Shown: in pieces, positions 26,025 to 34,369 of the stretch
How the letters are laid out: each line of letters opens with the position of its first letter
Position numbering within the stretch: position 1 is the first letter of the stretch
Source: Roseibium sp. Sym1
Lineage (GTDB): Bacteria > Pseudomonadota > Alphaproteobacteria > Rhizobiales > Stappiaceae
DNA: 64,000 nucleotides
NCBI RefSeq assembly: GCF_027359675.1
Contig: NZ_CP114787.1
Span: forward strand, 128,103-192,102
Direction of reading: 5' to 3'
Translations under genes and position numbers: made by a program
Notes under the pieces: generated by a model
The model's database searches: none
The model's input: only the letters and a program-made list of their open reading frames with translations
Told to the model about the DNA's origin: nothing

Positions 26025-27191
26025 TCAGTCTTCGTCGGCCCCTAGGATTTCTTCGGTATGCTCGCCCAGCCGCGGAGCTGGAAGGTGGTCGGACCGCGCC
26101 GGCGTGGCCGAGAACTGCACCGGCGGGCGTGTCGCCCAGATCGTGCCTTCGCTGGGGTGGTCCAGCCGCTGAAAGAAGCCTGTCGCGGCAAGATGCGGAT
26201 CGGCTGGAAGATCGGCGAGGTTGCGCACCGGCATCGCCGGGATGTCGGCCTGTTGCATCAGCTCCATCCATTCATCGGTGGTCCGGGTCGGTGCCAGTTC
26301 GGCCACCATGTCGTAGACCGCGCCGATATTGCGGCTGCGCGCATCCATGTCCGTCACCCAAGGATGATCGGCCATGTCGGTGCGGCCGACCGCCTGGAAA
26401 AAGCGTGCCCATTGGACATTGGTATAGGGCAGGATGGTGATGTAGCCGTCCCGTGTCTGCACTGGTCGGCGGTGCGGCACCAGCATACGAGCATAGCCGA
26501 AATCCTGCGGAGTTTCCTCGAACGTGGCACCGTCGAGATGCTCGACCAGAAGGAAGGAAGAAAGCGTTTCGAACATCGGCACTTCGACATGCTGTGCCTC
26601 GCCGGTGCGTTCGCGGTGAAACAGCGCCGCCATCACCGCATAGGCCGCAGTCACGCCGCCCAGCTTGTCGGCCAGGATTGTCGGCGCATAGGCAGGCGGC
26701 GCGTCGGGGTCGCGCAGGGCGGCAAGGCTGGCCAGCCCCGAAACCGACTGCACGATGTCGTCGAAGGCGGGCCGATCGGCATAGGGCCCGTCCTGGCCGT
26801 AGCCTGTGGCCGAAACGGTGATAAGGTTCGGGTTCTCGCGCCGCAGCGTCTCGGGGTCGAGAGACAGGCGCGCGAGCGCGGCGGGCCGGATGCTGGAAAT
26901 CATAACATCCGCATCGGCAAGCAACCTGCGCAAGCGTCCCTGGTCGTTAGCGGTCTTTAGATCGAGAACGACGCTGCGCTTGTTGCGGTTGGTGCCGAGA
27001 AAGGCCGCGCCCATCTTCTTGTTCCGCGACGGCTGGACCTGCCGCAAAAGGTCGCCCTCCGGACTTTCGACCTTGATCACATCGGCACCCAGCTCGCCCA
27101 GCATCTGGGTCGCCAGCGGGCCGAACACCACCGAGGTCAGGTCGACGATCGTCACGCCATCGAGAATCGATGCCTTGGGTTCCGTTTTCAT
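26025..27191 (-). CDS. CaiB/BaiF family CoA-transferase 2
   Basis: 388 aa. The ATG at 27191 is used because 'MKTEPKASILDGVTIVDLTS' is the family N-terminus; the frame extends to 27386 without support. The catalytic Asp is probably in 'APTILADKLGGVTAAY'. 'RNKRSVVLDLKTAND' and 'TVSATGYGQDGPYADRPAFD' are family motifs. It lies 4 bp after a second transferase gene on the same strand, and the pair may form a heteromeric enzyme as BbsEF does. Confidence 0.87.
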   Translation of the reverse strand: MKTEPKASILDGVTIVDLTSVVFGPLATQMLGELGADVIKVESPEGDLLRQVQPSRNKKMGAAFLGTNRNKRSVVLDLKTANDQGRLRRLLADADVMISSIRPAALARLSLDPETLRRENPNLITVSATGYGQDGPYADRPAFDDIVQSVSGLASLAALRDPDAPPAYAPTILADKLGGVTAAYAVMAALFHRERTGEAQHVEVPMFETLSSFLLVEHLDGATFEETPQDFGYARMLVPHRRPVQTRDGYITILPYTNVQWARFFQAVGRTDMADHPWVTDMDARSRNIGAVYDMVAELAPTRTTDEWMELMQQADIPAMPVRNLADLPADPHLAATGFFQRLDHPSEGTIWATRPPVQFSATPARSDHLPAPRLGEHTEEILGADED

Positions 27192-27195
27192 GGTC

Positions 27196-28365
27196 TCAGC
27201 GGTCCTTTCTGGACATTGTGCCGAATTCCGTCCGGATCGCCGCGCCATCCGCGTCGAAGCCGGGCGAGGGGCCGAGCGCCGGGTTCCCCCTGCTTCGCCT
27301 GATCGGCGGCGCGGGCATGCGAAACGCGCCCGCGGGCGACGCGATGGTCGTGCGGTCGAGCTGGGGGTGTTGGGACAGGGCGGCAATGTCGTTCACCGCG
27401 CCATAGGCGATCATCGATCGCGCCAGCAGATCGAGCATGTCGGGCCGGTCCCGCGCCGCAAAGGCGGCCTCGATCATCGGCTGCAGCACGCCCCGGTTGC
27501 TGTTGCGGCTGTCATTGCTGTCAAAACGCGGATCCGTGGCCAGGTCCGGCTGTGACAGCACCGTGTCGCAGAACCGCGCCCATTCCCTTTCGTTCTGGAT
27601 CGAGATCACGATCTGTTCACCATCGCGGCAGGTATACGCGCCATAGGGGCAGATGTTGGGGTGGCTCAGACCGACCCGCGGCGTGTGCCGGTTCGCGTAT
27701 TCGTGAAAAACCAGCGGCACCGCCATCCAGTCCGCGAGCGTGTCGAACATCGCCACCGAAACGCCGGTTCCCCGGCCGGTGCGGCCGCGCTCCACGAGCG
27801 CCTCGCAGATCGCGGCATGGGCGGTCATGCCGGTCGAGATGTCGCACACCGACACCCCTACCCGGCCAGGGCCGTCCGGCGTTCCGGTGACCGATGCCAG
27901 GCCGCTTTCGCATTGGATCAGAAGGTCGTAGGCCTTGGCATCCCGCATCGGCCCGTCGGCGCCATATCCGGTAATGTCGCAGGTGATCAGCTGCGGGAAT
28001 CGTTCGCGAAGCGTCACCGAATCGAGCCCGAGCTTTTCCAGCGCGCCGGGCAGAAGGTTCTGGATGAACACATCGGCGCGTTCCAGCATCGCAATCAGCA
28101 GCGCGCGGTCCTCGCCGGACTTGATGTCCAGCGCGACCGATTCCTTGCCGCGGTTCAACCAGATGAAATAGGCGCTTTCCCCATGTGCCGCAGTGTCGTA
28201 GCCGCGGGCAAAATCGCCGGCTCCCTTGCGTTCGATCTTGATCACCCGTGCGCCGGCATCGGCCAGCCGCGACGTGCAGAACGGCGCCGCGACGGCCTGT
28301 TCCAGCGCGATGATCAGGGTGCCGGCCAAAGGTCTGGCCTGCGGCCCGCAATTCGGATTGCTCAT
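27196..28365 (-). CDS. CaiB/BaiF family CoA-transferase 3
   Basis: 389 aa. The N-terminal part has 'LAGTLIIALEQAVAAPFCTS', 'KGAGDFARGYDTAAHGES' and 'WLNRGKESVALDIKSG'. The candidate nucleophile Asp is in 'VSVCDISTGMTAHA'. It is the first gene of a two-gene minus-strand operon. Its start is 37 bp from a perfect CTAACA-n2-TGTTAG operator shared with the divergent DUF35 operon, so both directions are probably co-regulated. Confidence 0.87.
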   Translation of the reverse strand: MSNPNCGPQARPLAGTLIIALEQAVAAPFCTSRLADAGARVIKIERKGAGDFARGYDTAAHGESAYFIWLNRGKESVALDIKSGEDRALLIAMLERADVFIQNLLPGALEKLGLDSVTLRERFPQLITCDITGYGADGPMRDAKAYDLLIQCESGLASVTGTPDGPGRVGVSVCDISTGMTAHAAICEALVERGRTGRGTGVSVAMFDTLADWMAVPLVFHEYANRHTPRVGLSHPNICPYGAYTCRDGEQIVISIQNEREWARFCDTVLSQPDLATDPRFDSNDSRNSNRGVLQPMIEAAFAARDRPDMLDLLARSMIAYGAVNDIAALSQHPQLDRTTIASPAGAFRMPAPPIRRSRGNPALGPSPGFDADGAAIRTEFGTMSRKDR

Positions 28366-28402
28366 GATCGTCTCGCTTTCGACTTACCAGCTTGAATAAA
28401 AA

Positions 28403-28416
28403 CTAACATCTGTTAG
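28403..28416. promoter_or_regulatory. TetR-type operator, copy 5 (CTAACATCTGTTAG), divergent promoter
   Basis: Perfect palindrome CTAACA-TC-TGTTAG, 37 bp from the minus-strand start at 28365 and 45 bp from the plus-strand start at 28462. It is the best example of the consensus with copy 6. Confidence 0.7.
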
Positions 28417-28461
28417 AAATGATATCAACACACTCGGAAAGCAATTAAAAGCAGGGCTACA

Positions 28462-28839
28462 ATGCAAGACAAGACCGGATCGAATCAGACATTCCGGCGC
28501 GCGCTGGCGGATGGCGAGATCGCGCTCCCAAAATGCGACAGTTGCGGAAAATTTCATTTCTTCCCGCGCGTCGTCTGTCCGCATTGCCATGAAACGGCGT
28601 TGTCCTGGCACAAGGCCAGCGGTTGTGGAGAGGTGCATACGACGACCGTAGTCCGCCGCAGGTCCGAGCAGGGCGGGGATTACAACATTTGCATGGTCGA
28701 GCTGGAGGAAGGAGTGCGGATGATGAGCCGGGTCGAGGGGGTCGCGCCCGCGGATGTGGCGATCGGTATGGCGATCACCGTCTATGTCGGCGAGATCGAC
28801 GGAAAGCCTGCGGTGCTGTGCAAGCCGGTGGAGGGCTGA
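28462..28839 (+). CDS. DUF35 zinc-ribbon/OB-fold acyl-CoA-associated protein
   Basis: 125 aa. A rubredoxin-like zinc ribbon, CDSC...CPHC within 'LPKCDSCGKFHFFPRVVCPH', is followed by an OB-fold. DUF35 proteins (also called ACOB) bind acyl-CoA and pair with thiolase-like partners; for example, the DUF35 part of ChsH2 docks the aldolase Ltp2 in cholesterol side-chain degradation. The next gene, 3 bp downstream, is a thiolase-fold protein, so a heteromeric complex is likely. Confidence 0.88.
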   Translation: MQDKTGSNQTFRRALADGEIALPKCDSCGKFHFFPRVVCPHCHETALSWHKASGCGEVHTTTVVRRRSEQGGDYNICMVELEEGVRMMSRVEGVAPADVAIGMAITVYVGEIDGKPAVLCKPVEG

Positions 28840-28842
28840 GCG

Positions 28843-29994
28843 ATGACGGGAGGTTTGCGGGGAAAGACTGCCATCGTGGGCACCGGCCATGCCGGATTCG
28901 GCGAGGCGCATGGCCTGACCGCCTATGACATCATGGCCCAGGCGGGGCTGGCGGCGGTGGCCGACGCGGGACTGTCGCTGGCCGATGTCGACGGGCTGTT
29001 CTGCACCATGATGGAAGACAGCATGCCGGTGCTGATGGCGGCCGAGTATCTTGGTATCCAGCCGCGATTCGTCGATGGTACGATGACCGGCGGGTCGTCC
29101 TTCGTGAACTACTTGACCTCGGCGGCGATGGCGCTCGATGCGGGACTGTGCGATGTCGCGCTGATCGTCTATGGCTCGAATCAGAGAACCGCGTCGGGAC
29201 GGCTGGTGACGGCCTCGCGCCCACCCGAATACGAGGCCCCGTACAAGCCGCGCTATCCGATCTCTGCCTATGCGATGGCCGCGGCCCGGCATATGTACGA
29301 ATACGGCACCACCCGCGAACAACTGGCCGAAGTGGCGGTGGCCGCGCGCGCCTGGGCGCGGCTCAATCCCGAGGCGTTCGATCGCGGCCCGCTGAGCCGC
29401 GAGGACGTGCTGGCCGCGCGCATGGTGGGCGACCCGCTGACTGTGCGCGACTGTTGCCTGGTGACCGACGGTGGCGGCGCGATGGTGATGGTGCGCGCCG
29501 ACCGTGCCAGGGATTGCCCGAAGCCGCCAGTCTATCTGCTTGGCAGTGCCGCGGCCAGTTCGCACCGGCAGATATCACAGATGCGGGATTTCACCACCAC
29601 GGCGGCCCGCGAATCCGGCGCGCGCGCCTTCGCGGTGGCCGGAGTGGCGCCGGGCGATATAGACCTGGTCGAGCTCTATGACGCGTTCACGATCAATACG
29701 ATCCTGTTCCTGGAGGATCTCGGGTTCTGCGCCAAGGGCGAAGGGGGCGCCTTTGTCGAGGGTGGACGCATCGCCCCGGGCGGGGTGCTACCGGTGAACA
29801 CCAATGGTGGCGGGCTGTCCTGTGTGCATCCGGGGATGTACGGCATCTTTACCGTGATCGAAGCCGCGCGGCAGATCCGTGGCGACGCGCCCGGACAGCA
29901 GCTAGAGAATATCGACCTGGCGCTTGCCCACGGCAATGGCGGCGTTCTGTCCAGCCAGGTCACGGCGATCTTGGGATCGGGAAACACGCAGTAG
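28843..29994 (+). CDS. Thiolase-fold protein (SCP2/Ltp2-like), nucleophile Cys missing
   Basis: 383 aa. The overall fold is that of lipid-transfer/SCP2 thiolases ('KTAIVGTGHAGFGEAHGLTA', 'VELYDAFTINTILFLEDLGF', 'NTNGGGLSCVHPGMYG'). At the position of the nucleophilic Cys the sequence reads 'GTMTGGSSFVNYLTSAAMAL' with Gly. Loss of that Cys together with a DUF35 partner is characteristic of Ltp2-type retro-aldolases rather than thiolytic enzymes. I infer C-C cleavage of a beta-hydroxyacyl-CoA, possibly with a quaternary or alpha-branched carbon, but non-catalytic roles remain possible. Confidence 0.85.
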   Translation: MTGGLRGKTAIVGTGHAGFGEAHGLTAYDIMAQAGLAAVADAGLSLADVDGLFCTMMEDSMPVLMAAEYLGIQPRFVDGTMTGGSSFVNYLTSAAMALDAGLCDVALIVYGSNQRTASGRLVTASRPPEYEAPYKPRYPISAYAMAAARHMYEYGTTREQLAEVAVAARAWARLNPEAFDRGPLSREDVLAARMVGDPLTVRDCCLVTDGGGAMVMVRADRARDCPKPPVYLLGSAAASSHRQISQMRDFTTTAARESGARAFAVAGVAPGDIDLVELYDAFTINTILFLEDLGFCAKGEGGAFVEGGRIAPGGVLPVNTNGGGLSCVHPGMYGIFTVIEAARQIRGDAPGQQLENIDLALAHGNGGVLSSQVTAILGSGNTQ

Positions 29995-30015
29995 GCGTTC
30001 CAGGGAGGAAGAAAC

Positions 30016-30873
30016 ATGCCACTGGATTTCGAGGCGCTTTCGAATTGGGATTTCGAGGAAATCGAGCAGACGCTAAGCGAAAGAGACACGATTCTCTATG
30101 CGCTAGGGCTGGGTTTCGGTGAAGATCCGACCGACAAGAAGGAACTGGCCTATGTCTACGAGGACGGGCTGAAGGCGGTGCCGTCTATGGCGGTCACGAT
30201 GGGCTATCCGGGGTTCTGGCTGCGCGACCCGAGAACCGGCGTGAACTGGCAGAAGGTTCTGCATGGCGAGCAGTGGCTGGACATCTACAAGCCTCTGCCG
30301 GTGAAGGGCAATATCGTCGGCCGCAGCAAGATCGACTTCATCTCCGACAAGGGCGAGGGCAAAGGCGCCGTCATCTATCAAAGCCGCGAAATCATCGACG
30401 CCGATACCGGCGAAAAGCTGGCTCGCGTAGCGATGTCGGCCTTTTGCCGTGGTGACGGCGGTTTCGGCGGGGAAAACCGCCCCGGACCGACGCCTGCCGA
30501 GCTGCCCGACCGCGCCCCCGATCATGTCTGCGACATCGAAACGCTGCCGCGGCAGGCGCTGATCTATCGGCTCAGCGGCGATTACAACCCCCTGCACGCC
30601 GACCCCGACGTGGCGCGCTCGGTCGGGTTCGACCGGCCGATCCTGCATGGGCTGGCCACCTATGGCTTGGCGGCGCGCGCGATCCTCAAATCGCTGCTGG
30701 ACTACGACGCCAGCCGTCTCGTCGGGCTGGATGTGCGATTCTCGGCGCCGGTCTATCCGGGTGAAACCGTGCGGTTCGAGATCTGGGAAGGCGGGGGCGA
30801 GGCCCGGTTCCGTGCCTCGGTCCCTGTACGCGAGGTGGTGGTCCTGAACAATGGGGCCGCCAGGTTCGCGTGA
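30016..30873 (+). CDS. MaoC-like 2-enoyl-CoA hydratase (double hotdog)
   Basis: 285 aa, with a GGGAGGA ribosome-binding site. The C-terminal hotdog carries the hydratase-2 motif 'YRLSGDYNPLHADPDVARSV' followed by GFDRPILHGL, with the Asp/His catalytic pair. The N-terminal half is the non-catalytic hotdog, as in eukaryotic MFE-2 hydratase 2 and bacterial ChsH-like enzymes. It hydrates a trans-2-enoyl-CoA to the (R)-3-hydroxyacyl-CoA, which suits the retro-aldolase-like protein encoded just upstream. Confidence 0.9.
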   Translation: MPLDFEALSNWDFEEIEQTLSERDTILYALGLGFGEDPTDKKELAYVYEDGLKAVPSMAVTMGYPGFWLRDPRTGVNWQKVLHGEQWLDIYKPLPVKGNIVGRSKIDFISDKGEGKGAVIYQSREIIDADTGEKLARVAMSAFCRGDGGFGGENRPGPTPAELPDRAPDHVCDIETLPRQALIYRLSGDYNPLHADPDVARSVGFDRPILHGLATYGLAARAILKSLLDYDASRLVGLDVRFSAPVYPGETVRFEIWEGGGEARFRASVPVREVVVLNNGAARFA

Positions 30874-30885
30874 GGGGGGGGAAAG

Positions 30886-32022
30886 ATGCAGCCGCTCGAC
30901 GATATTCTGGTGCTCGATTTCAGCACCCTTCTTCCGGGTCCGATGGCGACGCTAATGTTGGCCGAGGCCGGCGCTGAGGTAATCAAGTTCGAGCGCCCCG
31001 GTACAGGCGAGGACGCGCGCCATACGAATCCCAAATTAAATGGTGAAAGCATCGGCTTTGCCGTGCTGAACCATGGGAAGCGGTCGGTAGCAATTGATCT
31101 GAAGGCAGAGGGCACGGTGGAATCGCTGCGCCCCCTGATCGAGAAGGCCGATGTGCTGGTCGAACAGTTCCGCCCGGGCGTCATGGATCGGCTGGGGCTG
31201 GGGTATGACACCCTTCGCCGGATCAATCCGGGGCTCATCTATTGCTCGATCACCGGCTATGGCCAGACCGGGCCAAAGGCGGCGTCCGCCGGGCACGATC
31301 TGAACTATGCAGGCGATTCGGGCGTACTGTCGCTCAGCCGGGGTCCCGACGATCATCCGACGATGCCATCTGGTCTGATCGCCGATGTTGGCGGCGGCAC
31401 CTATCCTGCCGTGATGAACATCCTGCTCGCCCTTCGGGCTCGCGACCGGAACGGGCAGGGGATCCATCTGGATATCGCGATGGCCGAGGGCGCCTTTGCC
31501 TTTGCCTATTGGGCCCATGCCGAAGGCGTGATCGCTGGCCAGGACATCGACAGCGGCGGCAGTCGGCTGACGGGCGGGCTTGCGCGCTACCGGCTCTATA
31601 CTGCAGGCGACGGACGGCAGGTCGCGGTTGGCGCGCTGGAAGAGAAATTCTGGCAGGCCTTCTGCGACGTGATCGGCCAGCCGGCCGATCTGCGCGACGA
31701 TTGGGCCGATCCGGAAACCTGCGCCGCAGAAGTGGCGCGGCGTCTGGCAGAGAGGCCTTCGTCCGATTGGGCACCGCTTCTGGAGGAGGCGGATTGTTGC
31801 TGCACGGTCGTGAAAATCCCCGCCGAGGCTGCCGCAGACCCGCATTTCGCGGCGCGCGGCGTGTTCGGCCGGATGCTGGCGATTGCCGGCACCAAGGTAT
31901 CGGCCCTGCCATTGCCGATTGCGCCCGGATTTCGTGGTCCGGCGGACCAAATCGGCCGCGCGCCATCTTTGGGAGAAGACAATGCGCGCCATAGCGTGGT
32001 GGTGGATCGTGAGCCGGAATGA
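30886..32022 (+). CDS. CaiB/BaiF family CoA-transferase 4 (racemase-like branch)
   Basis: 378 aa. It starts 'MQPLDDILVLDFSTLLPGPM', typical of the alpha-methylacyl-CoA racemase/CaiB group. 'GKRSVAIDLKAEG' and 'TGYGQTGPKAASAGHDLNYA' are present, and the Asp in 'SGLIADVGGGTYPAV' is the candidate active-site residue. The 'GHDLNYAGDSGVLS' segment is a recurring feature of alpha-methylacyl-CoA racemases, so this protein may epimerise an alpha-methyl branch rather than transfer CoA. It is the fourth such gene in the island. Confidence 0.85.
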   Translation: MQPLDDILVLDFSTLLPGPMATLMLAEAGAEVIKFERPGTGEDARHTNPKLNGESIGFAVLNHGKRSVAIDLKAEGTVESLRPLIEKADVLVEQFRPGVMDRLGLGYDTLRRINPGLIYCSITGYGQTGPKAASAGHDLNYAGDSGVLSLSRGPDDHPTMPSGLIADVGGGTYPAVMNILLALRARDRNGQGIHLDIAMAEGAFAFAYWAHAEGVIAGQDIDSGGSRLTGGLARYRLYTAGDGRQVAVGALEEKFWQAFCDVIGQPADLRDDWADPETCAAEVARRLAERPSSDWAPLLEEADCCCTVVKIPAEAAADPHFAARGVFGRMLAIAGTKVSALPLPIAPGFRGPADQIGRAPSLGEDNARHSVVVDREPE

Positions 32023-32055
32023 ATCCCGTTGACGGGTGGGCTATCGGACATTATT

Positions 32056-32069
32056 CTAACATTTGTTAG
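32056..32069. promoter_or_regulatory. TetR-type operator, copy 6 (CTAACATTTGTTAG)
   Basis: Perfect CTAACA-TT-TGTTAG palindrome, 20 bp upstream of the transglutaminase-like gene, overlapping its likely promoter. It shows that this gene begins a new transcription unit within the same regulon. Confidence 0.68.
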
Positions 32070-32089
32070 AAATGTAAGGGAGAGCTGCG

Positions 32090-32809
32090 ATGGCGCAGTC
32101 CAAGGAGGGCTTGTCTGCTGAGGCCGGTCAGTATGTGATGCCATCGCGCTTTGTTGAGAGCGACAGCGTGGAAGTGCAGGATTTCGTTTCCTCAGCATTG
32201 CGTGATCTGCCTGCGGATGCAACCGATCGGGACAAGACGATCCGCCTTTTCGAGGTGGTACGCGATGGCATCCGTTACGACCCATATTGTTTTGCATTGG
32301 ACGAGGATTCTTATCGAGCCAGTCGGATCGCGGGCGCCGAGGCGGCGTTCTGCGTCCCCAAGGCCATTCTCCTAGCGGCTTGCCTGCGGGCGGCGGGTAT
32401 ACCGGCGGCGCTAGGTTTTGCCGATGTCCGCAACCACCTGAATACTCCCAAGTTGCAAGAGCTGATGGGTACGGATCTTTTCGTTTACCACGGATATGTG
32501 CAGCTCTGGCTGGAAGGAAAGCCCTACAAGGTAACGCCGGCTTTCAACATCGAGCTGTGCGAACGGTTCGGTGTCAAGCCGCTGGTCTTCGACGGCTATC
32601 ACGATGCGCTGTTCCACGAATTTGACGAAAAGAACAACCGGCATATGGAATACGTGAACGACCGTGGTCTCTTTTTTGATGCGCCGATAACGGAGTTCCT
32701 GCGCGTTTTCCGGGAAACCTATCCCCAGTTGGAGGAGTTCAACCGCGTTCGCATTGCCAACGGGTCCAAGGGGTATGATGCCGGATTCTCGGTAGAAGGC
32801 GAGTCATGA
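32090..32809 (+). CDS. Transglutaminase-like cysteine hydrolase
   Basis: 239 aa. The papain-like transglutaminase core is recognisable: nucleophile Cys in 'GAEAAFCVPKAILLAACLRA' followed by AGIPAALGFADV, and the His in 'FVYHGYVQLWLEG'. The third position, usually Asp, falls in 'KVTPAFNIELCERFG' and appears to be Asn. There is no signal peptide, so it acts in the cytoplasm. Its stop overlaps a MaoC gene start by 4 bp and it is first in an operon of beta-oxidation genes, so it may hydrolyse a thioester, amide or lactam intermediate. No function is established. Confidence 0.8.
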   Translation: MAQSKEGLSAEAGQYVMPSRFVESDSVEVQDFVSSALRDLPADATDRDKTIRLFEVVRDGIRYDPYCFALDEDSYRASRIAGAEAAFCVPKAILLAACLRAAGIPAALGFADVRNHLNTPKLQELMGTDLFVYHGYVQLWLEGKPYKVTPAFNIELCERFGVKPLVFDGYHDALFHEFDEKNNRHMEYVNDRGLFFDAPITEFLRVFRETYPQLEEFNRVRIANGSKGYDAGFSVEGES

Positions 32810-33255
32810 AATACTTGGAGGATTTCCATCCAGGCCAGGTGTTTCGCTTTCGGAGTGCACCGATGAGCGCGGAGTCGATGAAGGCCTTTGCCCTGGAATG
32901 GGACCCGCAGCGGCTGCATGCCGACGAGGATTATGCCACCGCCATGCACGGAAGCCTGATTGCCTCCGGTTTTCAGACTATGCTGGAGGCGTTCAAGCCC
33001 ATCATGGTCGAATTGATGTCAGACGTCGCCAATATCGGCGGCATCGGATTTGACAAACTGCGCTGGTCGCGCCCCGTTCGCCCCGATGAACCGCTCGATA
33101 TCGAGATGCGGGTCAACTCGGTCACGCCGTCGCGCCGCAAGCCCGACCAGGGTGTTCTCCACTATACGCTGCGCGCCATGAACCCCGAGGGCGAAATTGT
33201 TTTTACAACCGATACGCCCGTTATGATCAAACGAAGAGACGATGACACAAACTGA
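32806..33255 (+). CDS. Single-hotdog MaoC-like dehydratase/hydratase
   Basis: 149 aa. The hydratase motif reads 'WDPQRLHADEDYATAMHGSL' then IASGFQTM, with Asp and His of the (R)-specific hydratase/FkbR2 group. It overlaps the upstream transglutaminase-like gene by 4 bp and the downstream dehydrogenase gene by 14 bp, so the three are translationally coupled. It probably hydrates the product of the two-subunit dehydrogenase that follows. Confidence 0.87.
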   Translation: MKYLEDFHPGQVFRFRSAPMSAESMKAFALEWDPQRLHADEDYATAMHGSLIASGFQTMLEAFKPIMVELMSDVANIGGIGFDKLRWSRPVRPDEPLDIEMRVNSVTPSRRKPDQGVLHYTLRAMNPEGEIVFTTDTPVMIKRRDDDTN

Positions 33256-34369
33256 AACGAACACCCAGGATCAGGAGGAACTCCGCCTCCTTCGCGACAG
33301 CGTCCAGACCCTGTTCGACCGGGCGGGGGGCAGCGGGCGTACCAGGAAACTGCGCGATGCCGACACCGGCTTCAGCAAGGAAATGATAGGTGAACTGGCC
33401 GAAGCAGGCGTCTTCGGCGTTGCGGTGCCCGAGGAAAACGGTGGCCTGGGGATGGGTCTGGCTGCGGCCGGGGTGATTGCCGAAGAAGCCGGTCGCGTAC
33501 TCGCCCCCGAGCCGGTCGTGGCGACAATCGGGCTGGTAACAGGGCTGTTGCGTCGCTTGTGCCCGGACCACCGGTTGTTGGAGATGGTCATCGCCGGTGA
33601 AACCGTGCTGGCAACGGCGTGGCAGGAGCGAGGCCCGACCGGTGTGGCGGCAAGCAGAAGCTGTCGATACGCGGATGGCAAGCTGACCGGCGCGAAGGCT
33701 TGGGTTGGCGGGGCGGTCGAGGCCGATGGTTTTCTGGTGGTGGCCGAAGGGGGCGACGGAACGGTTCTTGCCTACGTAGAAGCGGGCGCCGCCGGCTTGA
33801 GCGTGGATGGTCGCCAGCAGGCTGATGGCAGCGCGCTTGGTGAACTTTCTTTCTCGGGCGCGGCGGCGGGATGTCTGGCCGAGGGTCCGGACGTCGAGGC
33901 GGCGCTGGCCGGCGCGGTAAACGACGCAACCGCGCTGGCCGCGGCCGAGCTTGTCGGGCTCAGCGGGCGGGCCTTTGAGATCGTGCTCGATTATGTCAAG
34001 ACCCGCGAACAGTTCGACAAGCCGATCGGCGCGTTCCAGGTCATTCAGCACCGTGCGGTCGATTTGCATGTGATGCAGGAAGTCGCAGAGGCAGGAGTGC
34101 GCGAAGCGCTCTCAGTGATGGACGACACAGCTGTCGATCCGCAGATGCACGCGCGCCAAGCCAGCCGCGCCAAGGCACGCGCCGGGGCGGCGGCAAAGAA
34201 GATCACCCGCGAAGCGATCCAGTTGCACGGGGCCGTCGGATATACTGACGAGTTCGATATCGGGCTTTATCTGAATAGGGCGCTGGTGCTTTCTGCATGG
34301 CTGGGTGACGACGCCTATCACCGACGGCTCTGGCTTGACGCCCGTGAAGCAGAGGAGGCCGCAGGATGA
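33242..34369 (+). CDS. Acyl-CoA dehydrogenase-like subunit, degenerate active site
   Basis: 375 aa. It aligns with acyl-CoA dehydrogenases at 'ELAEAGVFGVAVPEENGGLG', 'VLDYVKTREQFDKPIGAFQV' and 'IQLHGAVGYTDEFDIGLYLN', but the middle domain is weakly conserved and neither Glu base position is convincing. It overlaps the next, catalytically complete dehydrogenase gene by 4 bp. This is the pattern of the alpha2beta2 heterotetramers known from steroid side-chain degradation (ChsE1-ChsE2 type, FadE28-FadE29), where one subunit supplies part of FAD binding. I infer that it is the partner subunit. Confidence 0.85.
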   Translation: MTQTETNTQDQEELRLLRDSVQTLFDRAGGSGRTRKLRDADTGFSKEMIGELAEAGVFGVAVPEENGGLGMGLAAAGVIAEEAGRVLAPEPVVATIGLVTGLLRRLCPDHRLLEMVIAGETVLATAWQERGPTGVAASRSCRYADGKLTGAKAWVGGAVEADGFLVVAEGGDGTVLAYVEAGAAGLSVDGRQQADGSALGELSFSGAAAGCLAEGPDVEAALAGAVNDATALAAAELVGLSGRAFEIVLDYVKTREQFDKPIGAFQVIQHRAVDLHVMQEVAEAGVREALSVMDDTAVDPQMHARQASRAKARAGAAAKKITREAIQLHGAVGYTDEFDIGLYLNRALVLSAWLGDDAYHRRLWLDAREAEEAAG

